64,000 nt of DNA, taken from assembly GCF_029227915.1 (NCBI RefSeq), contig NC_079885.1:5456001-5520000 (forward strand), given 5' to 3'. This DNA comes from Hydractinia symbiolongicarpus. Lineage: Eukaryota > Cnidaria > Hydrozoa > Anthoathecata > Hydractiniidae. The notes under the pieces are model-generated. The model was given only the letters and a program-made list of their open reading frames with translations. It was not told the DNA's origin and searched no databases. The translations under genes were made by a program, and so were the position numbers. Positions 40,116-50,763 of this stretch are shown here, one piece after another. Numbering within the stretch: the first letter of the stretch is position 1; each line of letters starts with the position of its first letter.

Positions 40116-41398
40116 ATGAATGCATTCGGAATGACTCTGGATTCATACGCGGAGACGGGGCAGCTTTTCGGCATTAAGGGAAGGAAACAGAAAGTTTAGA
40201 TAAGCCACATCTCCTCAACCATCGACCTGAATGAAGACCTTTATGTTGTTAGCCCCAGCATGCCTCAGGATTATGTCATTTTTCCGGGTAGTCTCAAGAT
40301 CCTATTTGACTTGACGCTGACAGGGACCAATACAAAGCGTGCAATCGTGTCGAATATAGGCAAAAGCCTAGTAAAGAACCTTCGCATAACGTTGGACGGC
40401 GAGGAAGTACAAAATATATCTGATTACAGCATCCTAGCGGTATACTGGTACCTCTGACTACCCAAGTTCGATCGGGACAACAACCTCATCCTAGACGGCA
40501 TCAACCCCAACGATGGAACTATCAGGGCCCTACAGGTCAAGTCTAGTGATCACGTTGGGACGGATGAAGAAAAGGCAATCGTGGCAACCAATGGCAACAC
40601 CTTTTGTATACCCTTGGGTAAAATGTTCGAGTTGACAAGAGATCTCCCCCTTTATTCGGCGGGCCTCCATGACAGGCTGCAATTTGTAATACATTGTGTG
40701 GCTTATGGTGACGCCATCAAAGATGCCAGGACAGCAGCCTCGGGGTCTACGGCAGCCAAGACGGTTGGTGCCGCGTATAAAATTAGCAACATCAAGCTTG
40801 AATTTGACAAGATCACCCATGAAGGTCTGAAAGGTTCCATGGTGTCAAAGTATGTAAGATTAGTACTACCCTATGAGAGAATACTACGTAGCAAGGTAGT
40901 TACAATAAAAAAGGCTGACACGTCATATAACCTGCAGCTAAATAACCAGGTCAAGAGTGTCAAAGATGACTTGCTATTGTTTATAGACCCAGGAAAGTGA
41001 AGCCCTATGCCGGTGTCAATGAAATCTGCTACAACCCCAAGATTGGGAGGATAAGCGTGACAGTGGAAGGGGAGCTTAATGAACTGTATAGCCATGCCAT
41101 GCTTTCCAAGGACCACCTCGAACAGATTTTCAATATTTTTGGTGCCCACGATAGCAATGTCACCATTGGCCAGTTTTTCAATGAAAGGTATGCGTTATTC
41201 ATCGATTTTCAAGCCTCTCCCGACGATACCCTGCATGGTAGCGGAAGGCCCCAGCAACGTCTAAGTGATGGCATAACCTTGCACATTACAAAGAAAGCTG
41301 AAGAGAACAGAACCGGTGATGTTAGATGTTTTGTGTACTTGCTTCAAGACGCCCAATTAAATATCTTAGATGGTGGGTTGCACGGCGTGGAGTATTAA
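40116..41398 (+). pseudogene. Major capsid-like protein (element 1)
   Basis: About 427 codons: full length compared with the deleted element 2 copy. Features include LKILFDLTLTGTNTKRAIVS, LVKNLRITLDGEEVQNISDY, YKISNIKLEFDKITHEGLKG, VTIGQFFNERYALFIDFQAS and an end with LLQDAQLNILDGGLHGVEY. In-frame stops at 40197 and 40456 and a one-base loss at about 40995 break it. A double jelly-roll capsid fold is inferred from β-rich repeats, length and the Polinton context. It runs convergent to nothing; a membrane gene follows 15 bp on. Confidence 0.65.
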
Positions 41399-41413
41399 TA
41401 ATTGGCTACTCTT

Positions 41414-41770
41414 ATGATTATGGCGGGGGCGCGCTAATCAACAGCCTAGCCTGCCCTAGGATCAAACTATCTATTTTCTAAGATTTCAGGGCACGGTGAG
41501 GCGGAACGTAAACGGCACGACGAGGCCGTTGAAAAGGTTAACGCAGCTTAAGACCAATGGATACGGGACTGACAAGATAAAGTTGACTGGTTCAGTGCCC
41601 AGAGGGAGATGCAACTCAAGGCTAGTAAGAGCCTTCGTGAATTAGGCAACGACATGCATCAATTCTATAAGGATTTTTACACCCCTTCAAAGGAGCAACA
41701 GGATGGGGAACTCACATTCGTCCTCGGCTCCCTATTCCTACTAGGCTTCATTGCCTATAAGTATATGTAA
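41414..41770 (+). pseudogene. Putative membrane protein adjoining the integrase (element 1)
   Basis: Homologue of 33063-33452. Later residues are clear: EAERKRHDEAVEKVNAA, LRELGNDMHQFYKDFYTPSK, EQQDGELTFVLGSLFLLGF and IAYKYM at the end. Several in-frame stops lie in the first half. It precedes the integrase by 25 bp. Confidence 0.6.
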
Positions 41771-41795
41771 GAATGTTTTGACATATATAATAAAC

Positions 41796-42442
41796 ATGTC
41801 AAAAGCATCACATGTCATTACCGAGAAGGAGGCGGAAAAAGTAGGCCAAATTTGCTCTGCCCCAAAACATCTCTGGACCGGTCGCAAAGCCGTCAAATGA
41901 CTTGCGAAGGAAAGTGGCCTTTCCAAAAAGAAGGTTACTCATTGACTGAGTAGGCAACTACTCTGGCTCAGGCATATCAGGGGCCAAAACGTATTAACTA
42001 CCCCCATTTTACCATTACAACACCCAACGAAATGCACCAGTTTGATATACTCTCCATGCTCAATGAAAAGCTATATAGCAATACGTACAAGTATATTCTG
42101 ACGGGTATTGACGTTGCCTCGAGGTACAAAGTAGCAATACCCCTACGAACAAAGAAAGCTAGCGAAGTCGCAGACATGATCAAGGACATCTATAAAGCAG
42201 GGTTTTTGCACTACCCAAAGACCTTCCAATATGTCAATAGTTCTGAATTTAAGTCGGATGTAACAAAGCTATTGGAGGGTAAAGGGGTGGACAATAAGAG
42301 CGCCACCACCAAGTACCACCACACGTTTACAGCCTTTGTAGAGTCCTACAACAAAGTACTTGCTGAAAGACTCTTCAAGCGTCAAGATGCGCAAGCTTCC
42401 AACGAGACTAGTGGCATATGGGTTCCCTCTCAAGATATGTAA
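41796..42442 (+). pseudogene. Retroviral-type (rve) integrase of Polinton (element 1)
   Basis: The start (MSKASHVITEKEAEKVGQIC) follows ATATAATAAAC. The DDE core is visible: YILTGIDVASRYKVAIPLRT (first Asp), FQYVNSSEFKSDVTKLLEGK where the second Asp is replaced by Asn, and TAFVESYNKVLAERLFK (Glu). Early stops near 41898 and 41943 and loss of the C-terminal region inactivate it. It complements the element 2 copy, which lost the second half of the core. Confidence 0.82.
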
Positions 42443-42650
42443 TGTTCCACCGTATGGTCGGGCATATAGTGACTATGTTGTGATATTGCTTCTTATATTC
42501 CTGCTCGAGGAGGTTCAAGACACGTTGTGTTTTTCCACAAGACGTAGGGCCGGTGAAAATTGCCGTGTGGGGGTCCCTCACGACAACGTCCCTGCAACAT
42601 TTTATTCTAATAATTCGACAGAACAGAACAAACACCCCCATGATTGTTCA
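42408..42650 (-). pseudogene. FtsK/HerA-type packaging ATPase, N-terminal part (element 1)
   Basis: Walker A is complete (AIFTGPTSCGKTQRVLNLLE), followed by YHNIVTICPTIRWNITYLER. The rest, including Walker B, is missing: the gene runs into the end of the integrase gene near 42440. In intact Polintons this enzyme pumps DNA into capsids. Confidence 0.75.
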
Positions 42651-42848
42651 CCATGGACCTCACCAGGTAGGGTATAGCTTGGTATTTCTAGCCTGGTATT
42701 CGAGGGGTAGTTGGGTATATGTTAATTTTCCCTGTAGAAATCTTAATGGATTGCGGTACCTCTCGACGAGTCTTTCCTTCTCCGGGCCATCCCCAATAAG
42801 TTCGGTATACTGGGGTATCATGTTGTATGTGAGTAGGTTATGGAGAAT

Positions 42849-43208
42849 CAGAAAATTCTTATTCTGTTGAACCCCTCTAATTTCTTTACCGTAGCAAGGG
42901 GGTCTACTTTGTGTTCAACGATGTCGTCCTTGTATTTGATACAACGCCTCTCCTTCGCTTTGGCCAGGCAGCCTATGCAACCTTTCGTCCGACTATTACC
43001 CCTGATTTTAAACTTGTCGGGGGAAAGCAGCATGTCCTACAACAGAGTATGTCTATTTAGTATAGCATCCCTGGCCCTGTAAATGCGACGTCTAGTGTGG
43101 CCCTTTGAAATTCTCCAGGCATGGAATGCATGCTTTCGGGAGACCTTTATCCTTGAACTGGTCCAAGGGGAGGGATTTTGAACACACGAGACATTTTTTC
43201 TCTTCCAT
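42849..43208 (-). pseudogene. Cys-rich double-module protein, Polinton cargo (element 1)
   Basis: The start follows GGATATAGAAAAT. The first module (KKCLVCSKSLPLDQFKDKG, then ACIPCLE) has CxxC, ~19 residues, CxxC. The second (LLSPDKFKIRG, then KGCIGCLAKAKERRC) repeats the same pattern with the first Cys pair out of frame. Such paired zinc-ribbon-like modules occur in phage and viral proteins. It lies between protein X and the ATPase, where element 2 has nothing. Function unknown. Confidence 0.5.
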
Positions 43209-43262
43209 ATTTTCTATATCCCATTGGGATAGAGAAATAATATTATGCGCTCTATTTCAGAG

Positions 43263-43540
43263 CTATGAACAATTTTTGTACCAACCTTGTTTTATCGCGT
43301 ATTCGTCGAACAAAATCGCTGCACTCATATACCTGGCTAATTTAAGACCGTCCTCCAGATCCATCTTAGGACCGTGCCTGGAAACCACCAACGCTTTTTT
43401 GCCACCCATAGCAATCAGTATTGTGTACGAGACGAGTCTGGCAGACTCCCACAAGGCATCAATAATCATGGTCTATTTTTGCCCCATATTTTCATTATGG
43501 TTGCTTGCTATTTTATTAAGTCCTATTTTTAGCAAAATTT
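43263..43540 (-). pseudogene. Conserved small protein X (element 1)
   Basis: Homologue of 30153-30425: IDALWESARLVSYTILIAMG, then LEDGLKLARYMSAAILFDEY. The first codons carry a stop at about 43472. Same place relative to the ATPase as in element 2. Confidence 0.45.
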
Positions 43541-43978
43541 ATTGCATCTTGAGGATGTCAAACTGAGGCTGGGTTTTGTTCTGTTTGCCTTGTTGCTCTG
43601 GATGGACCGCCGGTGCAGGGCTTTGGGGTTTGTTTTTACCCCTGATAAACATATACCAACATCCAACGCCCATGGCAAGCACCGCCAAACTCCCAATTCC
43701 ATAAAGGTATACATCCGTTGACTTGCTAGGGGTTGCGACAGGTTCTTGATCATCTTGTGAAGGTTCTTTGCCCACGTTCTTCTTTAAGTAGGCCTTGTTC
43801 TTCCTATTCCATTCGGCAAGTCTCTTGCCGGCTTCCACATGTCTTTTGTTCTTCGGCAGCTTTTGTTATAACCCTCTCATCTTGTTTTTTCTGGACTTCT
43901 ACACTCAATTATCTTTTAGCACCGTCTCCGCCTCCTCCACCTCCTTCTCTGCGTTCTCTTTCTTTTTGCTCATATGCC
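43541..43978 (-). pseudogene. Lys-rich protein with membrane segment and polar tail (element 1)
   Basis: The start (MSKKKENAEKEVEEAETVLK) runs into a stop at about 43912; the reading resumes with EAGKRLAEWNRKNKAYLKKN, a membrane segment (VYLYGIGSLAVLAMGVGCWY) and a Pro/Gln-rich tail ending QFDILKMQ. Counterpart of 29720-30136. Confidence 0.5.
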
Positions 43979-44027
43979 GAGCCGTGTGAGAAAGAACCAG
44001 GAGCGGTGCAAGACATCTGCTGGTGGT

Positions 44028-44210
44028 GCAGCACAGAAAAATATATAACTTTCAATGTCAAAATTAAGGTACCCCTTGGAGGCATGGGATATGGTGATGG
44101 CGAAGAAACCTCGGCGATGAACAGTGTAAAAATCTCCGTTGGTTTTTCAATGAGGATGACACGTTTAAGCTCATGCGCAGAAAGGGTGCCTATCCATATC
44201 AAGGCCAAGC
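44028..44210 (+). repeat. Inverted duplicate of a polymerase segment (element 1)
   Basis: On the plus strand this encodes EKYITFNVKIKVPLGGMGYG and, in shifted frames, the following part of the polymerase. It is the inverted copy of about 45640-45830 in the minus-strand polymerase gene just to the right. It ends at the palindrome at 44201-44225. Confidence 0.65.
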
Positions 44211-44225
44211 ATATAGCTTGGCCTT
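44201..44225. repeat. Palindrome at the fold-back junction
   Basis: AAGGCCAAGC, ATATA, GCTTGGCCTT: 10-base perfect arms with a 5-base loop, exactly where the polymerase C-terminus meets its inverted duplicate. Confidence 0.7.
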
Positions 44226-47200
44226 GAGGCTGATTAATTCGGTCATGATTTTGCCACCTAATTCGTCCTTCATCAATCCTATCACCTTTTTTTCCCTATA
44301 TGGAGAGGACTTCCATCATCGGGATTATTGGCACTTGTATTGAAGCATGCCTCAACATCCAGTGCGATATCCCTATAAAACTCTTCGTTCGTATATGGTA
44401 TACGAAGCTGTCCATGTCCATGTGGCAGAGCCGCAGCTTGCTACCATATTTTGACTGCATGAAATCGTAGTGAAACTTGTACATGACCATTTTTGACATA
44501 TCCAATATAGTTTGACCTATATAGACTGGCTTATTCATCTTGACGTCGGTCCTGCTTATTTCAGCGCTAATCAGATGCTCGCTGAACCTGCTTCCACCTT
44601 TAAAATTTGGCTTCATGATGAGCTTCGTATATTTTTCCTCGTTTGTGACCAGCTGGATGTTGCGGTGATTTCTAATATTCCCCATGGTCTTACCGAATCA
44701 ATAAAATTCATGAGCTTGTAGAAATCCTTCTCGAACTCGTTTTTGGCAGCCGTCCTTAGCCTCGTGTTGTGATCAATATATCCCGCCAGCCATGCCTTCT
44801 GGTTGAACCGGATCACTCTGCGCACTTTCAATTTAAGTCCATGTGTTATAGCCTCGTGGGCCCTGATGTGTACTACATATTTCCGCTTGTTTTCCAAATT
44901 CGGTACCAATTTCTTGAACTTGTGGACCATCGTGCGTTCAGGTAGGAATGGCAGCTCGTTATGTCTATCGTGTAGCTCCTTTGGATAATCGATATCTACC
45001 TCCAAGATGTACCCATGCTTGTTCCCTTCAACGAGCTTCTCGATCCGCTTTTCGGTGAATGTCTCTACGTTCGATACCCATTTAAAACCGTCTGTGGGCA
45101 GACCTTGACGAATCACCCGTCCATACAGGTTGTTCGCATCCAGGTACTGTAGGTAGGAGGACTCCTCATTCCTGTTATACTGGTCCCCATATACATGTTA
45201 TTGGCTTTGGCATACCGGTGTACGGCTTGGGTTATACCTCCTCTTATACCCTTCTCGAACATCAGGAGCATGTCGGGGTCAGTGAGAAGCTCTAACTTAA
45301 TCCCCGTAAATTTGAGTGCAGCCTTTCATGCCATGCCGGGTGCGGAGTAGAAATGGGCGCGATCAAGGCTGTATTTGTCCAAGCAGACGTCTCAAAATGT
45401 CTCGAAGACATCGGCCAATAGCAGGACGTCTGTTGTCAGGTACACATCATGGTAATCTCCCATGGTAACATCATCACCCTCTGGGCTAATGCAATTCCAT
45501 ACCTTCTTAGCGTATTGATAATGTTAATGTTAATCGCTGATCCCATTTATGTTTAGCTTGCTGTAAAACGCCTCTTTGGTGGGGTAACTCCACCTCCTCA
45601 AATCGCTGCAAGTTATCCATGTACTCATATGGATACACACCCTTTCTGCGCATGAGCTTAAACGTGTCATCTTCATTGAAAAACCAACGGAGATTTTTAC
45701 ACTGTTCATCGCCGAGGTTGCTTGCCAATTTGTCTAGCGTTGATGCCATAAATCGCCATCACCATATCCCATGCCTCCAAGGGGTACCTTAATTTTGACA
45801 TTGAAATTTATATAATTTTCGGCATTCTCGGCTATGCACCCAATGTCCTGGGTGTCGTACTTCTCGCCCAATTCCCATACGAAGAGATGGGCATCATACC
45901 CCGAAAGGTTATGGAAGATCACCGGAATATGGCTGGGCATCTTGTATTTGAGGCTGCATATTGCGTGCGCTGCGCCTCTATACAGACCTGTATAGTGGCA
46001 GTGGTCCCTGACCTTACGGTTATTCTCATAGTTATCAAGGGTTTCAAGCAGATATGGCAGTGCGTGGCCTCGTCATGTTCCCTTTTTAGGACTTCTGTTA
46101 GGGGCTTCATGTCTTGATGTGGGTAGGTATTATAGAGACGTTTCAACTCATCCTCCAGATGTTTAACGAACCTCGGCGCACAATCCTCACCCCTGTAGAA
46201 TTTTAAGGTATCTGGTACGTTCCCATAAGCAAAAGTACTATAGTTACACCAGCCGGACGTACGTGCTTACTCAGCCTTTTCGTCATGGTTGCCCTAGCAT
46301 CTTCTATCAGGACCAGCAGACTCTCGACGTCCGCATAGATGGCAAAAAGTACTTTGAATTATTGCTGGCCATCCCTATATTGTAACCATTTTTCAGCCTC
46401 TGTTGGCATTGTGATCTTGACTGCCTCGTGATCGATGCAGTACCTATAATGCTTATCCCTCGATTCAATCGTGGGGAAGGCTTGTAAACAATTTAGGCAA
46501 AAATGCATTTTTGCCGTATTTTTTGAGGTATCACTACCCAGGAGCCGTGAAAGACTTTTTACGACTGTGTAGGGGGTCTTCTTGTCATCTGTAAGGAGGA
46601 GTAGATTCACCTGATTCTTAAGTCCGTTGTGCACTGATCTACGTAGGATATTGATCTTCTTCCCCGTTATATATAGGACGTTTACCGCAATGTCGGGGTT
46701 ATTCGCCTCAAATTTGCTTTTGCTCTTGGTGCTTGTATGGAACTCTACACCCTCCCAATTGTAGTGGTCTACGTAGGGTCTCAGCTTGGTGATTCTTTGT
46801 GGATCTCTTTCAATTTCCTCATGCTGTAGGCTGGCCATGATGCCCCATTTGAAATACTCCTCATCATCATTTTTCGGGTTTATAATGGCCTTCTTGGAGG
46901 CTTTCCACTTAGGTGCTTGTATATACGATGAGCCCCTCGTTAGTCTCATTTTGTGGAAGTCTACGTAGAGGTGTAGGATTTGGGATATTGTAAAGCCACT
47001 CTGTGGCAGTGCTGGATTTTTAACATTTGTTTTAACCTGGGCAAACATCTTATCCAGCACGTCATCTACGTCGTTACCCTGGAAGACCGACGCCATGTTG
47101 CTGGTGAATACCTTATTCACCTCAATATACTCCTCTTCGTTGGCCTCCTCCGGGTTCGTCTTCTTCTTCTTCCACGTGATCCATAGGAATATCCGTATCT

Positions 47201-47731
47201 TCGCCGAGCCCATATCTTCCACCTGGTCTTCAACCAAGGTTTTCACGTTGGGCCGCACCATTCCCACATACCCGTCTACATTGGCACCTCCTATACCAGG
47301 AATGCAAAAACTCCGATACGTCCAGTTACGGGCATGCTTATGTTCCTGAGGTGTGAAATCTTGTCCCGACCGATTGTTCAGATTTTGAATATCTTCAAGA
47401 TAGCCTTCCTCGGCCTGTTTTTCCACCTCGTCATGAAGTGTAGGTCTTCTGTTGATTAACCGTACGTTTGAAGGCTGTATAGGTCCTCTTGACATCCTCC
47501 TTCATACGTTTGGGGCCAGCATCAATTAAACAGTTGTACCATCCCCGCATCTTGGGTTTCACGATCGAGCGATTTTTTGACAGCTCCTGTTGCTCAAAAA
47601 TATCCATGGCCTCCGGCGTTGGCAGTATAGTCACGGGCCTGACCGGCTTTCGTTGTCCGCCCCTTCTTGGTGGTCTCTGTGGTACGACCTTTTGCAGTAT
47701 CACGTAATTGTTTGACTGTGTATGAATTCAT
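44215..47731 (-). pseudogene. Protein-primed family B DNA polymerase (element 1)
   Basis: The start (MNSYTVKQLRDTAK) follows CATATAATAAAGAGAA. Domain order matches the other copies: DFTPQEHKHARNWTYRSFCI, LTRGSSYIQAPKW, MHFCLNCLQAFPTIESRDKH, HNLSGYDAHLFVWELGEKYD (exonuclease region), RQGLPTDGFKWVSNVETF, KNEFEKDFYKLMNF and motif C CHMDMDSFVYHI, which keeps both Asp. The first two exonuclease residues are disturbed by a frameshift at about 46350. At least seven breaks are present, and the last ~110 codons are replaced by the inverted duplicate. Confidence 0.88.
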
Positions 47732-47818
47732 TTCTCTTTATTATATGGAATGTTAACATTGTCGGGAAGATTTAATTCTGCTCAAAACTAACACGGTTAT
47801 TTCCCATTTTTGTATGAT

Positions 47819-48064
47819 AGGGAATTACCCTTGATATGCGCGTTGATTATTAGGGAAATTGCGCTTGAAAAATTTTGGACCTCTTATTCTACAGATGACG
47901 TCATTACTTATTAGGGACTTTACCCTTACTTATTACTGTCTAATAGGGAATAACCATGGCTAGGCAGTGCGAAGCACTGTATGTTACGGAATTGTTGCGG
48001 CTGACCGTGGGCGTGCGCGTGCGCGAGATGTGCATTGCGCTAGAACATACATTATATATTCTCT
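47819..48064 (-). repeat. Element 1 right terminal inverted repeat
   Basis: Inverted counterpart of 15731-15975, ending CATTATATATTCTCT. The polymerase start lies only ~90 bp inside it. Confidence 0.9.
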
Positions 48065-48148
48065 GATAGTCTATTGATATTACTGGGTTCCATCACTATT
48101 ACCAGTGAAACGGTTGACCATGGGACCCAAGTGAAATAGCTTTAAACA
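48065..48148 (+). repeat. Dispersed repeat, right half split by element 1
   Basis: GATAGTCTATTGATATTACT through CATCACTATTACCAGTGAAA to CATGGGACCCAAGTGAAAT continues the repeat that stops at 15730. It begins with GATAG, the right copy of the target duplication with one substitution. Confidence 0.65.
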
Positions 48149-48815
48149 TCTCTTTATTAATAGCCGTCGTCTGTTTTTGTGTCCGCGGAACCGGCGTCCC
48201 GTAACGGAAACACGAAAATTTTAAAATGCGCACGAATATCAAATGCGATGTATTTTTATCCACTTTGTTGTGACGGGTAAATTTAAAGGACGAGCGACCG
48301 CGACGGGCGACCCAGTGGATTTTCCCACGGGCTAACGACTAGTCTCTTTAATAATAGCCGTCGTCTGTCTGTCTGTGTGTCCGCGAAAGCCGTGTCCAGT
48401 AACGGAAACACGAAATTTTTAAAATGCGCACCAATACCAAATGCGATATATTTCCGTCCACTTTGTTGCAACGGGTTAATTTATAGGACGGGCGACCCCG
48501 TGGATTTTTCCACGGGCTAACGACTAGTCTATATTATAACACCCGTATACGTCTGTCCGTCTTTCACGCAGAATGGTAGCTTATCTGCGCGAGTAGCGAG
48601 ACGCACGCATTACGCTATAAAAAGACGAGCGAACCCGTGGATTTTTTCACGGGCTAACGACTAGTCTCTATTATAATAGCCGTCGTCTGTCTGTGTGTCC
48701 GCGAAAGGCGCGTCTCGTAACGGAAACACGAAATTTTTAAAATTCGCTCGAATAACAAATGCGATATATTTTTATCCACTTTGTTGCGACGGGTAAATTT
48801 ACGGGACAGGCTTTA
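48149..48815 (+). mobile_element. Head-to-tail array of short Helitron-like units
   Basis: Four units abut: 48149-48342, 48343-48527, 48528-48664 and 48665 to about 48815 (3' end missing). Each starts TCT and the first three end with a hairpin (for example CCGTGGATTTTTTCACGGG) then GCTAACGACTAG and a T, the 3' signature of Helitrons. Units 1, 2 and 4 share their body (GTAACGGAAACACGAAA; CACTTTGTTG); unit 3 shares only the termini. None codes for protein. Confidence 0.65.
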
Positions 48816-49099
48816 TTCATAAATTAAGACAAATTAGGCAGTTTTTTCGCTGTGAAATGAGCGCAAAAAAAGTGAAACCAGTTTCGCAAACTACATTTCC
48901 TTGACTTCTTAACGCTACCAGTTGGGCAGTTTTCTCTGTGGTAGCAATACGGGCCTTTTACGCGAATGTTTGTGAATGTGTAAGTGTTTGTGATAAATTT
49001 TTTTCTAAAATTGCCGAAACTCTGCAGCGAGCTTAATCGATGTAGTAACGCATTTTCAAAAACATAAGACGATTTGGCAGTTTTCATTCTGTTACGAAT

Positions 49100-49215
49100 T
49101 CAGGCATTGAAAATAGCTTCGGTACCAGTCCGCTTGTAATTCAACTGTGGCGTCACACATTTGTATCAGCATGAATTTCGCGATGATCTACCGATGTTAC
49201 TGGGTACCTTTAAAA
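49100..49215 (+). repeat. Dispersed host repeat, diverged copy
   Basis: GGTACCAGTCCGCTTGTAAT, GCGTCACACATTTGTATCAG and GATGATCTACCGATGTTACT line up in order with the copy at 15360-15440. Confidence 0.4.
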
Positions 49216-50672
49216 GTAGGGGAAAAATTGTCCTTTTCATCTTCCACCATTTGGGCACATATACAGTAAGCAAGGATTTGTTAAAAATAAACTACAGTCT
49301 TACTGTTTCGGCCCTTTTGGTCTCAATAGGAGGGCACCGAAATTCGTGTCTGCTAACAGGTGGATTAACATTAATAGTGTCATAAGAAAACTTCGAGGCT
49401 AGTTTGGCACCACCACAGCCAAAAAATGAGTTAAATGTGTTTAAAAATTATTTCGAGTGAGATGTTCGGGTAAGATTGTTTTGGGCTACTCGTTTTATTG
49501 CGTAACCTTCTTTCCCAAAGTTGTTTCTAGCAGTATTAGGAATCCCGAAAAACACCGTTATACTCGCTTTTGAGTGAATTTTAAGTCAGTGATCGTCCTA
49601 CTACCTGATTCTTTTTTGTTTGGAAGCTGCAATCTACGATGGACGCTGATCTTATTGCTTTCCGATTTAGGGAATCTCTCTCTTTGATGAATATTCTAAA
49701 ACTCAGAAGTTTCCAATTCGTCTGTTCTCCAACGAACTAACAAAAAATTTACGCCGAGTTGTGTGGCAATACGAAGTCTCCCTTGTCACTTTTGGAGAAA
49801 GAGGGGGTGTTTTTAGATTGTAGTATTTTATCTACTGAAAAGAGTATCAGAATTATAAATACATACATTAAATTTAAATATTTTGACTAAATAAACGAAT
49901 TTCACTTTGCAAAACCTTACAATTCTTAAACGAGTCCTCCCTCATTCCGAAATAATGTGGAGAATAGTAGAAGCCGAAAAAAACAAAAAAATAACATGGC
50001 GATGATAAAGACGTTCTTTTCATTAGTGATAACTTACAAACAAAATGGTTCTTGAACAAGTAGTGATTTCAGACGTTTAAAACTTTGCACTACAAAATAT
50101 TTCGGACGCTAACATTTTCGGACATCATGTATTCCTAAAGAATTAAAAAGGGTGTTTGTTTCCATGTGTGAAAATACAGTCCAAAGAAATGCAATTTTAA
50201 CTGTAACAGAACAATAATCGCTAAAGCTAAAAGCATCTATAAAAATCAGTTACCATGATTAAGAAATGAAGTTGTTTAAAAACAAAAAAAACATATTCAC
50301 AACTTTGTCACATTGGCTCCGTGAAAGTTGTTAAAATATGCTCTGTGAGCAACTTCAAGCTTTCAGAAATGAGAGTGAGGCTGTGAGGTATTTTGCAGAA
50401 TGGCATAGCAAACTTGATCACACAGCAACAGAATTTACCACATCTTAGAAGTTAGCTCAATAAAAGCAAATGAACAGAAAAACTTTGTCTTATAACCAAA
50501 GTATATATAATTATGCAAAATGAATGTTATCGTTAAATTAAAACATCCGAATCTCAACGAGTTAGGTAAACTTTTTTTGTCATGAGATGAGGTAGCCTTC
50601 AACATTCAACTAAACTCAATCCAGTTATGTAAAGGTTGGCAGACGCGAGTTGCAACACTCCAACTATGTTCG
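49216..50672. other. Non-coding spacer before the FITM gene
   Basis: AT-rich sequence; no gene, element end or RNA was recognised. Confidence 0.4.
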
Positions 50673-50721
50673 AAAAATTGTGACGTTTAAAATGTTTAGC
50701 ATTTTAAACGTCACAATTTTT
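50673..50721. repeat. Perfect 22-bp inverted repeat downstream of the FITM gene
   Basis: Arms AAAAATTGTGACGTTTAAAATG and its complement surround a 5-base loop. It lies 42 bp past the stop of the minus-strand FITM gene, in its 3' flank. Confidence 0.65.
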
Positions 50722-50763
50722 TACAAGGACTGAGTTACATAAAAATAAAAACCTTGTCTGGTT

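Larger units (their letters stand above)
15731..48064 (-). mobile_element. Outer Polinton/Maverick (element 1), interrupted by element 2
   Basis: The element has ~246 bp terminal inverted repeats, a polymerase, integrase, packaging ATPase, and major and minor capsid-like genes: the defining Polinton set. Its span is 32.3 kb, of which 18.9 kb is element 2, leaving ~13.4 kb of its own sequence. Insertion is marked by GGTAG/GATAG flanks and by rejoining of the split host repeat. Gene order from the right end is polymerase, membrane protein, X, Cys-rich protein, ATPase, integrase, membrane protein, MCP, acidic protein, coiled-coil protein, virion protein, penton-like protein, Z and zinc-finger cargo. 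All core genes carry lesions. Confidence 0.88.

Noticed and set aside
40116-41398. Fully functional capsid gene in element 1
   Set aside because: Two in-frame stops and a one-base deletion interrupt the frame.
15731-48064. Two separate Polintons, one at each distant inverted repeat
   Set aside because: The split host repeat and the target duplication join the two ends as a single insertion.
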